A DNA stretch of 64,000 nucleotides from Sphingomonadales bacterium (lineage in GTDB: Bacteria; Pseudomonadota; Alphaproteobacteria; Sphingomonadales; Sphingomonadaceae), in NCBI GenBank assembly GCA_012032285.1, contig JAAURJ010000007.1, positions 1 to 64,000 on the forward strand, written 5' to 3'. The notes beneath the pieces are model-generated. The model searched no databases. It was not told where the DNA came from and saw nothing but the letters and a program-made list of their open reading frames with translations. Position numbers and translations under genes: made by a program. Shown in pieces: positions 10,444-19,097 of this stretch. Positions within the stretch are counted from its first letter, which is position 1. Every line of letters begins with the position of its first letter.

Positions 10444-10851
10444 ATGCGCCTTTCCAATATGGCCGACTATGCCGTTGTCACGATGAGCGCTGCTGCGCGT
10501 CATTGCGGCAGTGCGCGGAGCAGCGCGTCGGAACTGGCGGAGGAAACCGGCATTGCCCTGCCCACCACGCAGAAATTGGTGAGCATATTGAGCAAGGCGG
10601 GCTTGTTGCGATCCACGCGCGGCAGCGGCGGGGGCATACAATTGGCCCGGCCTGCTGCGGCGATCAGCCTTGCCGATATTATCGAAGCGGTGGAAGGCCC
10701 GATTGCCATGACCGCTTGTATCGACGGCAATAAACATGAATGTGCGATTGAAAACCTGTGCAATGTTCAACCGCATTGGGGCATTGTCAACCAAGCGGTG
10801 CGAAGCGCCCTTGCGGATGTTCCGCTCAGCAGCCTAGCGACAGGGCGGTGA
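10444..10851 (+). CDS. Rrf2-family Fe-S regulator of the SUF operon
   Basis: 135 residues. Winged-helix N-terminus (MRLSNMADYAVVTMSA, ALPTTQKLVSILSKAGLLRSTRGSGGG) typical of IscR/RirA/SUF-regulator proteins. Three Cys at 92, 100 and 106 in the C-terminal half are placed like the Fe-S ligands of IscR (92, 98, 104 in E. coli). First gene of the SUF cluster, 60 bp before sufB, so it very likely represses the operon when its cluster is loaded. An inverted repeat just upstream may be its own operator. Confidence 0.88.
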   Translation: MRLSNMADYAVVTMSAAARHCGSARSSASELAEETGIALPTTQKLVSILSKAGLLRSTRGSGGGIQLARPAAAISLADIIEAVEGPIAMTACIDGNKHECAIENLCNVQPHWGIVNQAVRSALADVPLSSLATGR

Positions 10852-10911
10852 TCATGAACAGATTATTGGTTTTTTTGTTCGCGCCCCCATTATCCTACCT
10901 TTGGTAATATT

Positions 10912-12393
10912 ATGACTGATGAAATTGAAATAACAGACCGCGCGGCACGGGACGCCGCCGACAAGGCTGCGGACTATGAACATGGCTGGTCGGCGGATAT
11001 CGACACCGAATTTGCAGAGAAGGGCCTTTCGGAGGATACTGTCCGTTTTATCTCCGCCAAAAAAGGGGAGCCGGAATGGATGCTTGAATGGCGGCTCAAG
11101 GCCTATCGCCACTGGCTGACCATGGTTTCACCCGATTGGGCCAAGCTTAATGTCCCTCCGATTGATTATCAGGACGCTTATTATTACGCCGCGCCGCGCA
11201 AAAAGCCAAAACTCGCCAGCCTTGACGAACTCGACCCGGAAATTAAGGCTGTCTATGACAAGCTGGGCATTCCGGTGGCGGAGCAGGAAGTGCTAGCCGG
11301 GGTAGAGGGCGCTCGCAAAGTGGCCGTTGATGCAGTGTTCGATAGCGTGAGCGTTGCCACCACTTTTCGTGAAGAACTGAAAAAAGCCGGTGTCATTTTC
11401 CTCAGCATATCGGAGGCGATCAAGGAATATCCCGATCTGGTCAAAAAATGGCTCGGCAAAATCGTTCCGATGCAGGATAATTATTTTGCAACATTGAACT
11501 GTGCGGTATTTTCTGACGGCACCTTTGTCTATATCCCCGAAGGCGTGCGGTGCCCGATGGAGCTATCCACCTATTTCCGTATCAACGCCGAAAATACCGG
11601 GCAATTTGAACGCACATTGATCATCGCCGAAAAAGGCAGCTATGTCAGCTATCTCGAAGGATGCACCGCGCCGATGCGCGATGAGAATCAGCTGCACGCC
11701 GCTGTGGTCGAGCTGGTCGCGCTCGATGACGCGGAGATTAAATATTCGACCGTGCAAAACTGGTATCCCGGCGACGCCAATGGCAAGGGCGGCATCTATA
11801 ATTTCGTCACCAAGCGCGCATTATGTCAGGGGCGAAACAGCAAGGTCAGCTGGACACAGGTGGAAACCGGCAGCGCAATCACTTGGAAATATCCGTCCTG
11901 CGTTTTGAACGGCGAAAACAGCGTCGGCGAATTTTATTCGGTCGCAGTCACCAATAATTATCAGCAAGCCGACACCGGCACGAAGATGATCCACAATGGC
12001 AAGGGTTCACGCAGCACGATCATCAGCAAAGGGATCAGCGCGGGCAAATCCAACGGCACCTATCGCGGGCTGGTGCGCGTCGCCCCGCAGGCCGAGGGCG
12101 TGCGCAATTTCACGCAGTGCGACAGCTTGCTGCTTGGCGATCAATGCGGTGCGCATACCGTGCCCTATATCGAGGTGCGCAATCCGAGCGCACAGATCGA
12201 ACATGAGGCGACCACAAGCAAGATCAGCGACGACCAGATGTTCTACGCCCAGCAACGCGGGCTGGATGAGGAGCAGGCGGTGAGCCTGATCGTAAACGGT
12301 TTTGCCAAGGAAGTACTGAAAGAATTGCCAATGGAATTCGCGGTCGAAGCGCAGAAATTGCTGGCGATCAGCCTTGAGGGGAGTGTTGGGTGA
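10912..12393 (+). CDS. sufB: Fe-S cluster scaffold protein SufB
   Basis: 493 residues, full length. Conserved segments [46 protein letters not shown], the Cys/His-rich C-terminal core ([21 protein letters not shown]) and the closing [20 protein letters not shown] with the beta-helix. SufB pairs with SufD and the ATPase SufC to assemble clusters. In this operon sufC does not follow directly: about 570 bp with two repeats and a small secreted protein gene lie between them. Confidence 0.97.
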   Translation: MTDEIEITDRAARDAADKAADYEHGWSADIDTEFAEKGLSEDTVRFISAKKGEPEWMLEWRLKAYRHWLTMVSPDWAKLNVPPIDYQDAYYYAAPRKKPKLASLDELDPEIKAVYDKLGIPVAEQEVLAGVEGARKVAVDAVFDSVSVATTFREELKKAGVIFLSISEAIKEYPDLVKKWLGKIVPMQDNYFATLNCAVFSDGTFVYIPEGVRCPMELSTYFRINAENTGQFERTLIIAEKGSYVSYLEGCTAPMRDENQLHAAVVELVALDDAEIKYSTVQNWYPGDANGKGGIYNFVTKRALCQGRNSKVSWTQVETGSAITWKYPSCVLNGENSVGEFYSVAVTNNYQQADTGTKMIHNGKGSRSTIISKGISAGKSNGTYRGLVRVAPQAEGVRNFTQCDSLLLGDQCGAHTVPYIEVRNPSAQIEHEATTSKISDDQMFYAQQRGLDEEQAVSLIVNGFAKEVLKELPMEFAVEAQKLLAISLEGSVG

Positions 12394-12416
12394 CCTTCTT
12401 ATCTTCGTCTCTCATT

Positions 12417-12507
12417 CGTCATGCTGAATTTATTTCAGCATCCATCCTGCAGCCTCAACCGGCGGCCTGCTTTGATAGATGGACCCTGAAACAAGTTCAG
12501 GGTGACG
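12417..12507. repeat. Palindromic repeat after sufB
   Basis: Two 29-bp arms, 12417-12445 and 12479-12507, are imperfect reverse complements (left begins CGTCATGCTGAA, right ends GTTCAGGGTGACG) around a 33-bp centre. This is the CATGCTGAA...TTCAGGGTGACG type of dispersed element that I know from sphingomonad genomes. It begins 23 bp after the sufB stop. Read in the sufB-downstream frame it gives the telltale spurious peptide HAEFISAS...TLKQVQGD. Confidence 0.75.
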
Positions 12508-12529
12508 GTTGGTTACATAATCTTAGTGG

Positions 12530-12584
12530 CTTTGTGCCTTTGTGTGCGGCAATTTTTCTCGCACGAAAGTACAAAGGTGCGAAG
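12530..12584. repeat. Second imperfect hairpin element
   Basis: Left arm CTTTGTGCCTTTGT with GTGCG and right arm CGCACGAAAGTACAAAGG followed by TGCGAAG are reverse complements apart from a 6-base gap and three transitions. A different family from the element 23 bp upstream. It lies directly before the small secreted protein gene and may extend into its 5' region. Confidence 0.55.
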
Positions 12585-12599
12585 CAGGCGACTACATTA

Positions 12600-12961
12600 T
12601 TGTTGGTTTCCGCCGCGATGTTTTTCAGCACGTCCGCGCAAGCTGAAAACAACGCAGGTCCATCTTGGCTGCCAGCATTCCAAAATTATTGCAGTTGCTT
12701 GATTGTTGAATCAGCTAAACTGGAAGAATCCGATTCCGCGTTCATGACATATTTTCCGCTTCCAAGCAGATCTGTGTCTCGAAGTTGTCTGACTTGTTTG
12801 AAAAGTTACTAGATGAATTTTCCGATAGTCCGAGAGTTAAGGCTGGAGCAGATGCGGGTGTAGTTGCCTTTGAGTTTGCTGAGAATCTCGAAACTAGGGT
12901 CAAGAATGAGGCACGACCAATTATTTTGGGAATGCGTACGGATAGAAAAAGAAGAAAATAA
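12600..12961 (+). CDS. Small secreted protein inside the SUF operon (frameshift near 12741-12745)
   Basis: Not a known family. The N-terminus is a signal peptide (LLVSAAMFFSTSAQA then ENNAGPSWLP). In the original frame the protein stops at 12812; reading one base back near 12743 continues as DIFSASKQICVSKLSDLFEK, EFSDSPRVKAGADAGVV and a basic end RTDRKRRK, stopping at 12961, two bases before the sufC ATG. The start is uncertain: TTG at 12600 or 12603 or ATG at 12618. About 120 residues if the shift is a one-base loss. Confidence 0.5.
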
Positions 12962-12963
12962 CA

Positions 12964-13818
12964 ATGCTCCAAATAAATAACCTACACGCCACCGTTGCCG
13001 ATAAGCCAATCCTTAAGGGGCTGTCGCTCACTATCAACCCCGGCGAAATCCACGCGATTATGGGGCCGAATGGCGCGGGGAAATCGACGCTGGCCTATAC
13101 GCTGGGCGGGCGGCCTGGTTATGAGGTGACGGGGGGTGAGGTGACCTTTTATCCTCGTCATTGCGAGGAGGGCCAGATTCATTCTGGGCCGACGCGGCAA
13201 TCCAGTGCAGAGCAAGGCGACTCTGGATTGCTTCGCTCCGCTCGCAATGACGAAAATGGGATGGACCTGCTTGATATGGACCCCCATGAACGCGCAGCCT
13301 CTGGCCTGTTCCTTGGCTTTCAATATCCGGTCGAGATTCCCGGCATTTCCAATGTCCAATTCCTGCGCGAGGCATTGAATGCGCAGCGTAAGGAACGCGG
13401 GGAGGAGCCTTTGTCGGGCGGCGATTTCCTGAAGCTGGCGAAGGAAAAGGCCGCGCTTCTCAAAATGGATATGGAGATGCTGAAACGTCCGGTAAATGTC
13501 GGGTTTTCTGGCGGCGAGAAAAAGCGCAACGAAATGGTGCAAATGGGCATCCTGGACCCCAGGCTGGCGATCCTTGATGAAACCGATTCAGGCCTTGATA
13601 TCGACGCGCTTAAGGTTGTGGGTGAAGGCATTAACGCGATCATGCGCACACCCGAAAAGGCGGTGCTGCTGATCACCCATTACCAGCGCCTGCTGGATTA
13701 TGTGCAGCCTGATTTCGTGCATATCCTGGCCGATGGCCGGATCGTCAAAACCGGCGGGCCGGAGCTGGCGAAGCAGCTGGAAGCCGAAGGCTATGATGCG
13801 ATCATGGAGGCGGCGTGA
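12964..13818 (+). CDS. sufC: Fe-S assembly ATPase SufC with an in-frame repeat insertion
   Basis: ABC-type ATPase of the SufBCD complex. Walker A GPNGAGKST at 34-42, Q-loop LGFQYPVEIPG, signature NVGFSGGEKKRNE, Walker B LAILDETDSGLDIDAL and the H-loop ITHYQRLLDY are all intact. At 284 residues it is about 36 longer than E. coli SufC (248). The surplus is one block between EVTFY and GMDLLDMDPHERA, encoded by a palindromic element (13156-13252) read through in frame with no stop. The core motifs being intact suggests a working protein with a surface loop. Confidence 0.95.
   Translation: MLQINNLHATVADKPILKGLSLTINPGEIHAIMGPNGAGKSTLAYTLGGRPGYEVTGGEVTFYPRHCEEGQIHSGPTRQSSAEQGDSGLLRSARNDENGMDLLDMDPHERAASGLFLGFQYPVEIPGISNVQFLREALNAQRKERGEEPLSGGDFLKLAKEKAALLKMDMEMLKRPVNVGFSGGEKKRNEMVQMGILDPRLAILDETDSGLDIDALKVVGEGINAIMRTPEKAVLLITHYQRLLDYVQPDFVHILADGRIVKTGGPELAKQLEAEGYDAIMEAA
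13156..13252. repeat. Palindromic element inserted within sufC
   Basis: 97-bp element bounded by a perfect 12-bp inverted repeat CGTCATTGCGAG / CTCGCAATGACG, with an inner 8-bp pair CAATCCAG / CTGGATTG. This CGTCATTGCGAG...CAATCCAG type is a common dispersed intergenic repeat in proteobacteria; here it lies inside a coding sequence and adds residues such as RHCEEGQIHSG and GLLRSARNDE to SufC. Confidence 0.85.
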
Positions 13819-14162
13819 TGCTATCCCTTGCCTTTTTGTTGCTTGTCCAGCAAACGCCAGTTGCCTCAGCCGAAGCTGCCGTGGATACTGAGATAGTCGT
13901 TATTGCTCGAAAGCTGGCAGCATCCAGATTTACCTGGAAAGCCGACGATGATAGTGGCACATGGCAATTAAAGCAGTGCAAGATAAAAAAGAGCACCGGC
14001 GATAAGGAAATAGATGCAATAGTCTGCGCAGCGATTGAACAATGCCTAACGACATTGCCGCCAAAAGCGAACAAATTAACCCCGACATTTAATTCCTGCG
14101 TAAATGATACACGTCGTAATCTGGTCGGAGAATTAGCCGATAAGAGAGCGGACGCGTCATGA
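13818..14162 (+). CDS. Small secreted Cys-containing protein between sufC and sufD
   Basis: 114 residues starting with ATG at 13818 that overlaps the sufC stop (TGATG). N-terminal signal peptide MLSLAFLLLVQQTPVASAEA; then a small domain with IVVIARKL, WQLKQCKI, DKEIDAIVCAAIEQCL and FNSCVND, four Cys in all. Short secreted proteins of this kind with a VVxARKL start occur in sphingomonads; function is unknown. Its stop overlaps the sufD start by four bases, so it is translationally built into the SUF operon. Confidence 0.7.
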   Translation: MLSLAFLLLVQQTPVASAEAAVDTEIVVIARKLAASRFTWKADDDSGTWQLKQCKIKKSTGDKEIDAIVCAAIEQCLTTLPPKANKLTPTFNSCVNDTRRNLVGELADKRADAS

Positions 14163-14881
14163 TCGCGCTCCCAACCCGCCGTGATGAGGCATGGCGCTAT
14201 GCTGATCTGGCGGCGCTGGAGGCGTTGTGGCCGCTGCCCGCGCCGGCAGCCATAATGGTGCCTGCGGGCGACACGCTTAGCCGCGCTATTGCGTCCAAAG
14301 GCGGCGTGACGCAAATTGAACTCACATTGGGCAAGGGGGCGTCCGCCGCGATTCATCTGTTGAATGGCGTTGGCGACTATGGCCGTATTGAGCTCGACGT
14401 GCGGCTGTATGAGGGCGCAGACTTCACGCTTGATGCAGTGCAGCTGGCGAGCGGGGAACAGACGATGGAGATTGTCACCACCGTGCGGCACTTGGAGCCA
14501 AACGCGAAGAGCCGCCAGACGATGCGTGCCATCGCTTCGGTCAAAGGCACGGTAAGCTATCTGGGCAAGGTCGCGGTCGCTCGCGGTGCACAAGGCACCG
14601 ATAGCGTTCAGGATGTGAAATCAATGCTATTGGATAGGACCGCCACAGCCAACGCCAAACCCGAACTCGAAATTTATGCCGACGATGTGCAATGTGCGCA
14701 TGGTGCGACAGTGGGCGAATTGGATGCGGGTGCGCTTTTCTATCTCGCCAGCCGAGGCCTTCCCCCTGCCAATGCCAAAAAGCTTATGCTTCAGGCGTTT
14801 GTTGCGGGCGTATTTGACGGGGCACAGGATGATGAAACACTGACATCCGCCGCGCTCGCCAAACTGGGAGAAATGGTGTGA
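14159..14881 (+). CDS. sufD: Fe-S assembly protein SufD (short form)
   Basis: 240 residues, shorter than the about 420 of E. coli SufD but with the diagnostic beta-helix core and C-terminus: AIASVKGTVSYLGKVAVARGAQGTDSVQ, SMLLDRTATANAKPELEIYADDVQCAHGATVGELD and LFYLASRGLPPANAKKLMLQAFVAGVF. The missing part is the N-terminal domain. Begins MIALPTRRDEAWRYADL. Overlaps both neighbours by four bases. Confidence 0.92.
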   Translation: MIALPTRRDEAWRYADLAALEALWPLPAPAAIMVPAGDTLSRAIASKGGVTQIELTLGKGASAAIHLLNGVGDYGRIELDVRLYEGADFTLDAVQLASGEQTMEIVTTVRHLEPNAKSRQTMRAIASVKGTVSYLGKVAVARGAQGTDSVQDVKSMLLDRTATANAKPELEIYADDVQCAHGATVGELDAGALFYLASRGLPPANAKKLMLQAFVAGVFDGAQDDETLTSAALAKLGEMV

Positions 14882-16100
14882 ATGCACCTGCTGTCATAAC
14901 GGCGTCTCGGCGCGATGATTTCCCCGGCCTTGCTGGCGGGTGGCATTACCTAGATACCGCCGCCACGGCACAGAAGCCGCAGGCGGTTATCGATGCCATG
15001 ACGCGAGCGATGGGCGCGGATTATGCCACGGTGCACCGCGGTGTTTATGCCCGCTCGGCCAATATGACGATCGCTTTTGAAGCTGCAAGGGGACGAGTGG
15101 CGGCGTTTATGGGCGCAGCGGACGCAAAAGAGGTCGTCTTTGTGCGCGGCGCAACCGAAGGCATAAATCTTGTCGCCAGCAGCTGGGGCGGGGCGAATAT
15201 CAAGGCGGGCGATCGCATCATGCTTAGCCAGTTGGAGCATCACAGCAATATCGTGCCTTGGCAAATGTTGGCGGAGCGGGTTGGCGCCCATATCGATGTC
15301 TGTCCGCTAAACCATGATGGCCGGATTGATCTTGATTGGTTGGAGGTGAATTTAACGGCGGCGCACAAACTGGTCGCGCTGGCCCATGTTTCCAATGTGC
15401 TGGGCAGCGTTCTGGGTGCAAAACGTGCGGCAAAAGCGGCGCATAATGTCGGCGCAAAATTGCTGCTCGATGGCTGTCAGGCCGCCCCCCGGATGCGGAT
15501 AGATATGGCGGAGCTGGGCTGCGACTTTTATGTCTGGTCGGGGCATAAGCTTTATGGCCCACCGGCGTCGGTATTTTGTGGGCACGCGGTGATATTTTGG
15601 ACGCCATGCCCCCTTATCAGGGCGGCGGCGCGATGATCGACCGGGTTCGCTTTGACGGCACTAGCTTCGCCCCTGCCCCGCAGCGTTTTGAAGCTGGCAC
15701 GCCGATGATAACAGAGGTCATCGCGCTGCACGCCGCAATTGACTATGTCATGGCAGCGGCGGGTGAAGGGGGGATGCAGGCGCTGTTCGCGCATGAAAGC
15801 GCTTTGGTGGCCAAGGCAAGGGACGCGCTGGGCGCAATCAATTCCATCACACTATACGGCCCGGAAAAATCGGCGGGCATATTGTCTTTTTCCATGCAAG
15901 GGGTGCATCCGCATGACATCGGCACTATATTGGATGAAGAAGGCGTGGCGATCCGCGCCGGTCATCACTGTGCGCAGCCATTGATGGACCATCTGGGCGT
16001 CCCCGCAACCGCGCGGGCAAGCTTTGGCCTGTATAGCGATGACAGCGATGTAGAAGCGCTGCTCGCGGGATTGGAACGTGTATCAAGGATATTCGGATGA
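14878..16100 (+). CDS. sufS: Cysteine desulfurase SufS (frameshift at 15558-15560)
   Basis: PLP enzyme that takes sulfur from cysteine for cluster assembly. GTG start overlapping the sufD stop. HYLDTAATAQKPQAVIDAM, HRGVYARSANMT, the PLP Lys in VWSGHKLYGP and the catalytic Cys in IRAGHHCAQPLM are present. The reading frame breaks after LYGP: one extra C in the CCC run at 15558-15560 restores ILWARGDILDAMPPYQGGGAM and a full protein of about 407 residues. I treat it as one intact gene with a sequencing slip. Confidence 0.9.
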
Positions 16101-16612
16101 CGAACGAAATTAAAACCGAAACCGTCGAAAGTGTTGAGAAACCTGCCAAAGCGCGGGTCGATCTGGACGCAATGGCAGCGGCGCAACAGGATAGCGGCTA
16201 TGTGGGCGATAACAGCGCAGAAAGCGCAGGCGCGAAGCTGGAACGGAAAAAAGATTATCTCGAAGGATTTCTGGCACAAAAACCGGTTGCACCCGATGCC
16301 AATGGCGCAGGCGGTGATTTGCAAGAGGCGATCATAAATGCGCTCAAAGAAATTTATGATCCCGAAATCCCGGTCAATATTTATGATCTGGGCCTGATCT
16401 ATAATGTTGAGGTGAATGAGGGCCAGGCGATCATTACCATGACGCTGACCACGCCGCATTGCCCGGTGGCCGAATCGATGCCCGGAGAGGTGGAGCTTCG
16501 CGCGGCGGCGGTGCCGGGGATTATGGACGCAGAGGTTAATCTCGTCTGGGATCCGCCTTGGTCGCCTGCCAATATGTCTGATGAAGCGCGTTTGGAATTG
16601 GGAATGTTATGA
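16097..16612 (+). CDS. sufT: SUF system assembly protein SufT (MIP18/DUF59)
   Basis: 171 residues. An N-terminal extension of about 70 residues rich in Ala, Glu and Lys precedes a MIP18/DUF59 domain with LKEIYDPEIPVNIYDLGLIY, MTLTTPHCPVAESMPGEV (conserved Cys) and VNLVWDPPWSP. This family helps mature Fe-S proteins. Overlaps sufS and the next gene by four bases each. Confidence 0.9.
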   Translation: MTNEIKTETVESVEKPAKARVDLDAMAAAQQDSGYVGDNSAESAGAKLERKKDYLEGFLAQKPVAPDANGAGGDLQEAIINALKEIYDPEIPVNIYDLGLIYNVEVNEGQAIITMTLTTPHCPVAESMPGEVELRAAAVPGIMDAEVNLVWDPPWSPANMSDEARLELGML

Positions 16613-16971
16613 CAGATATTAAAACCACAGCACGCAAACGTCCCGCCGCCGTACTCCTGACCCCGGCGGCCGAAGCGCGGATTGGCGAATTGATGGCAAA
16701 GGCACCCGGTGACGCCATAGGCGTGAAGCTGTCCACCCCGCGCCGGGGATGCAGCGGTCTTGCCTATTCGGTTGATTATATCAGCGAAGCGGATAAATTT
16801 GATGAACATATCGAAACCCCCAGTGGCAATTTTTATATCGACGGTGGTTCGGTCCTCTATTTGGTCGGCAGCACAATGGATTGGGTCGAGGACGATTTCA
16901 CCGCTGGCTTTGTGTTCAATAATCCCAATGCAACAGGCGCGTGCGGATGCGGTGAAAGCTTCATGGTGTGA
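16609..16971 (+). CDS. sufA: A-type Fe-S carrier protein (SufA/IscA family)
   Basis: 120 residues, HesB/IscA fold. Three conserved Cys: Cys48 in PRRGCSGLAYSV and Cys112/Cys114 in the C-terminal GACGCGESF. LTPAAEARIGELM and FNNPNATGACGCG are typical. It carries clusters from the SufBCD scaffold to target proteins. Last Fe-S gene of the operon; its stop overlaps the GTG start of the next gene. Confidence 0.93.
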   Translation: MTDIKTTARKRPAAVLLTPAAEARIGELMAKAPGDAIGVKLSTPRRGCSGLAYSVDYISEADKFDEHIETPSGNFYIDGGSVLYLVGSTMDWVEDDFTAGFVFNNPNATGACGCGESFMV

Positions 16972-17669
16972 ACCCCGCCTTACATCAAATCGACAATTGG
17001 ATATTCGATCTCGATAACACATTATACCCCGTCAGTTCCGGGATTCACAGACAGATGGATGACCGGATACGCGGCTTTGTCGCCCGCACATTGCATTTGA
17101 CCAATGACGAAGCACATCAAGTGCAAAAAGACTATTTCAAACAATATGGCACAACCCTTTCGGGCCTGATGGCGCTGCACGGCACCGATCCTTTTGAATA
17201 TCTCGCCGATGTGCATGATTTCCCGCTTGGTAGCATTGATCCGGCGCCCGATCTTGCCGCACATCTCAACGCATTGCCGGGACGCAAAATCATTTTCACC
17301 AATGCCGATGCACCCTATGCCGGGCGGGTGCTGGACCGGCTTGGCCTGACCGGCATATTCGAACAAATTGTCGATATACACTGCTTGTCTTATACACCCA
17401 AACCGGCGCAATCGGCATATGACACGCTTCTTGCCCAAACCGGAGTGGATCCTGCCCGTTCGATATTTTTTGAAGATATGGCCCGCAATCTTTTGCCCGC
17501 AAAAACGATGGGAATGCGCACCGTGTGGATTGACAGCGGCTGGCATGAATCGCGCTGGGGCCATGATGGCGGCGATGATGATGCATTTTCCCATGTCGAT
17601 TACCGGACAGACAGCCTTGCAGGCTGGCTGGAGAACGCTATAGAGACGCTGAAAATCTCTGCCCAATAA
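16968..17669 (+). CDS. Pyrimidine 5'-nucleotidase (HAD superfamily, SDT1/YjjG-like)
   Basis: 233 residues. HAD motif [12 protein letters not shown] near 12-22, motif [23 protein letters not shown], motif III Lys in [15 protein letters not shown] and motif [25 protein letters not shown]. The FDLDNTLYP signature and helical cap ([25 protein letters not shown]) fit the pyrimidine 5'-nucleotidase branch. GTG start overlapping the sufA stop; it is probably read with the SUF operon by position only. Confidence 0.88.
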   Translation: MNPALHQIDNWIFDLDNTLYPVSSGIHRQMDDRIRGFVARTLHLTNDEAHQVQKDYFKQYGTTLSGLMALHGTDPFEYLADVHDFPLGSIDPAPDLAAHLNALPGRKIIFTNADAPYAGRVLDRLGLTGIFEQIVDIHCLSYTPKPAQSAYDTLLAQTGVDPARSIFFEDMARNLLPAKTMGMRTVWIDSGWHESRWGHDGGDDDAFSHVDYRTDSLAGWLENAIETLKISAQ

Positions 17670-17680
17670 GGAATTTGTTT

Positions 17681-18525
17681 ATGACCGCACAGCTTGCCCA
17701 GATTATTGATGCTGCTTGGGAAAATCGCGCCGATATTCATCATGGCACCACAGGCGACGTGCGCGATGCGGTGAATGAAGCGCTCGCTATGCTAGATGCA
17801 GGCAAGGTGCGTGTAGCGGAAAAAGCGGGCGGTGAATGGACGGTAAACCAATGGCTGAAAAAAGCGGTGCTTCTGTCTTTCCGTCTCAACGACAATGTCA
17901 TCATGGATGGCGGCGCGGCGGGTGCGCCTGCCTTTGACAAGGTGCCGTCGAAATTTGCAGGCTGGGACGAAGCCCGTTTTCGGGACGCCGGTTTTCGCGT
18001 CGTGCCGGGGGCAGCCGCGCGGCGGGGCAGCTATATCGCAAAGGGCGTCGTCCTGATGCCAAGCTTTGTCAACATCGGTGCCTATGTCGATGAAGGCACA
18101 TGGTAGACACCTGGGCCACAGTGGGCAGCTGCGCCCAAATCGGTAAAAATGTCCATATATCGGGCGGCGCAGGTATTGGCGGTGTGCTCGAACCGCTACA
18201 GGCTGGCCCTGTCATTATCGAGGATGGTTGCTTCATCGGTGCGCGTGCCGAGGTCGCAGAGGGCGTCCATGTTGGCGAAGGCGCAGTTTTGTCAATGGGT
18301 GTCTATCTGGGCGCGTCCACCAAGATTATCGACCGGAAAACCGGTGAAGTGCATATCGGTAAAGTTCCGCCCTATGCGGTTGTGGTGCCCGGTTCCATGC
18401 CCTCCGTCTCTGATCCAGCGGGGTCCGCGGCTCCTTCACCTTCGCTTTATTGCGCCGTCATTGTCAAAACCGTGGACGCACAAACCCGCAGTAAAACAGG
18501 GATTAACGAGCTTCTTCGCGATTAA
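17681..18525 (+). CDS. dapD: Tetrahydrodipicolinate N-succinyltransferase (frameshift near 18100)
   Basis: Lysine/diaminopimelate pathway enzyme. Start [16 protein letters not shown], then [43 protein letters not shown] and, after the shift, [43 protein letters not shown] with left-handed beta-helix hexapeptides. The frame closes prematurely at TAG 18104; one more A before TGG (expected GTMVDTW) joins the two halves into about 281 residues. An essential gene, so the shift is most likely a sequence error. Confidence 0.92.
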
Positions 18526-18544
18526 AGCCCGATATTTATCGACA

Positions 18545-18777
18545 AACAACATCCGGTTTTGCTTGCGAATTGGAACGAATCACTCTAATTACAAAGAGCG
18601 GACCGGGCCCCTCTGGCGTCCTCCCCATTTGCTAAGCAGATCTTCGCAGGTCTTGGGAATGGGGTAACGTGATGTCGGCCGCATCGGATAGAACCGGTGC
18701 TTGGCTGATGGGCGTCTTACCCTCCCTTCCCAAAATAGCCCTTAGCTGACACTGGTTCATCCGATTGAACTTTTTTT
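18545..18777 (+). ncRNA. Possible structured small RNA in a gene-free stretch
   Basis: No plausible protein gene between dapD and 18798. A promoter-like TTGCGA - 17 bases - TAATTA lies around 18567-18595, and the region ends in a short hairpin with seven T (18755-18777). In between are self-complementary segments, notably CCCCATT / AATGGGG and GATG / CATC around a GC loop. The size, about 170-190 bases, is like 6S or other housekeeping RNAs, but I cannot assign it and the identity is open. Confidence 0.35.
18755..18777 (+). terminator. Terminator-like hairpin with T-tract
   Basis: GTTCA / TGAAC stem of 5 bp with a 6-base loop, followed immediately by seven T (18771-18777). The short stem makes it a weak intrinsic terminator. 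It lies just before the YdcH-like gene. Confidence 0.45.
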
Positions 18778-18797
18778 GTTCTTTGAGGAGAAAATCT

Positions 18798-18977
18798 ATG
18801 TCACAAAATGTCTTTCGTTTGATGCAATATCACCAAAATCTGGACCATAAGCTGCGTGCTGAATTGGCGCGGCGGTGGCCCGATATGTTGCAGGTTCAGC
18901 GCTTAAAAAGGCTGAAGCTTGCGGTGAAGGACCGGCTGGCAAGGCTTGCTGTCGGACCACAGCCAATCAAAGCATAA
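18798..18977 (+). CDS. YdcH family (DUF465) protein
   Basis: 59 residues starting MSQNVFRLMQYHQNLDHKL with GAGGAG 8-13 bases upstream. Highly charged helical protein: LRAELARRWPDMLQVQRLKRLKLAVKDRLARL, the DUF465 pattern of two antiparallel helices with basic heptads. Function of the family is not established. Confidence 0.8.
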   Translation: MSQNVFRLMQYHQNLDHKLRAELARRWPDMLQVQRLKRLKLAVKDRLARLAVGPQPIKA

Positions 18978-19020
18978 CCCATATGAAAAACTTGGCCGTC
19001 CCAATTGCGGCGGCACAGGC

Positions 19021-19079
19021 GGGCTATTATGACACCGGCACCCCCCCTCGCCGGATCATAATGGCCCGATATTCTTTTT
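19021..19079 (+). terminator. Long hairpin followed by T-tract upstream of terC
   Basis: Strong near-perfect hairpin from 19021 to 19067: GGGC/GCCC, ATTATGA/TCATAAT and CCGGC/GCCGG stacked with one G-T pair and one small bulge, 10-base loop, then TCTTTTT at 19073-19079. It ends 18 bp before the terC ATG, so it either ends the YdcH-like transcript or acts as an attenuator in the terC leader. Confidence 0.6.
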
Positions 19080-19097
19080 AACAGAAATGGATTTTTA

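Noticed and set aside
12390-12595. Open frame overlapping the sufB stop
   Set aside because: Its first 65 codons are translated palindromic repeats (HAEFISAS and KQVQGD peptides), so I did not use this start for the small secreted protein.
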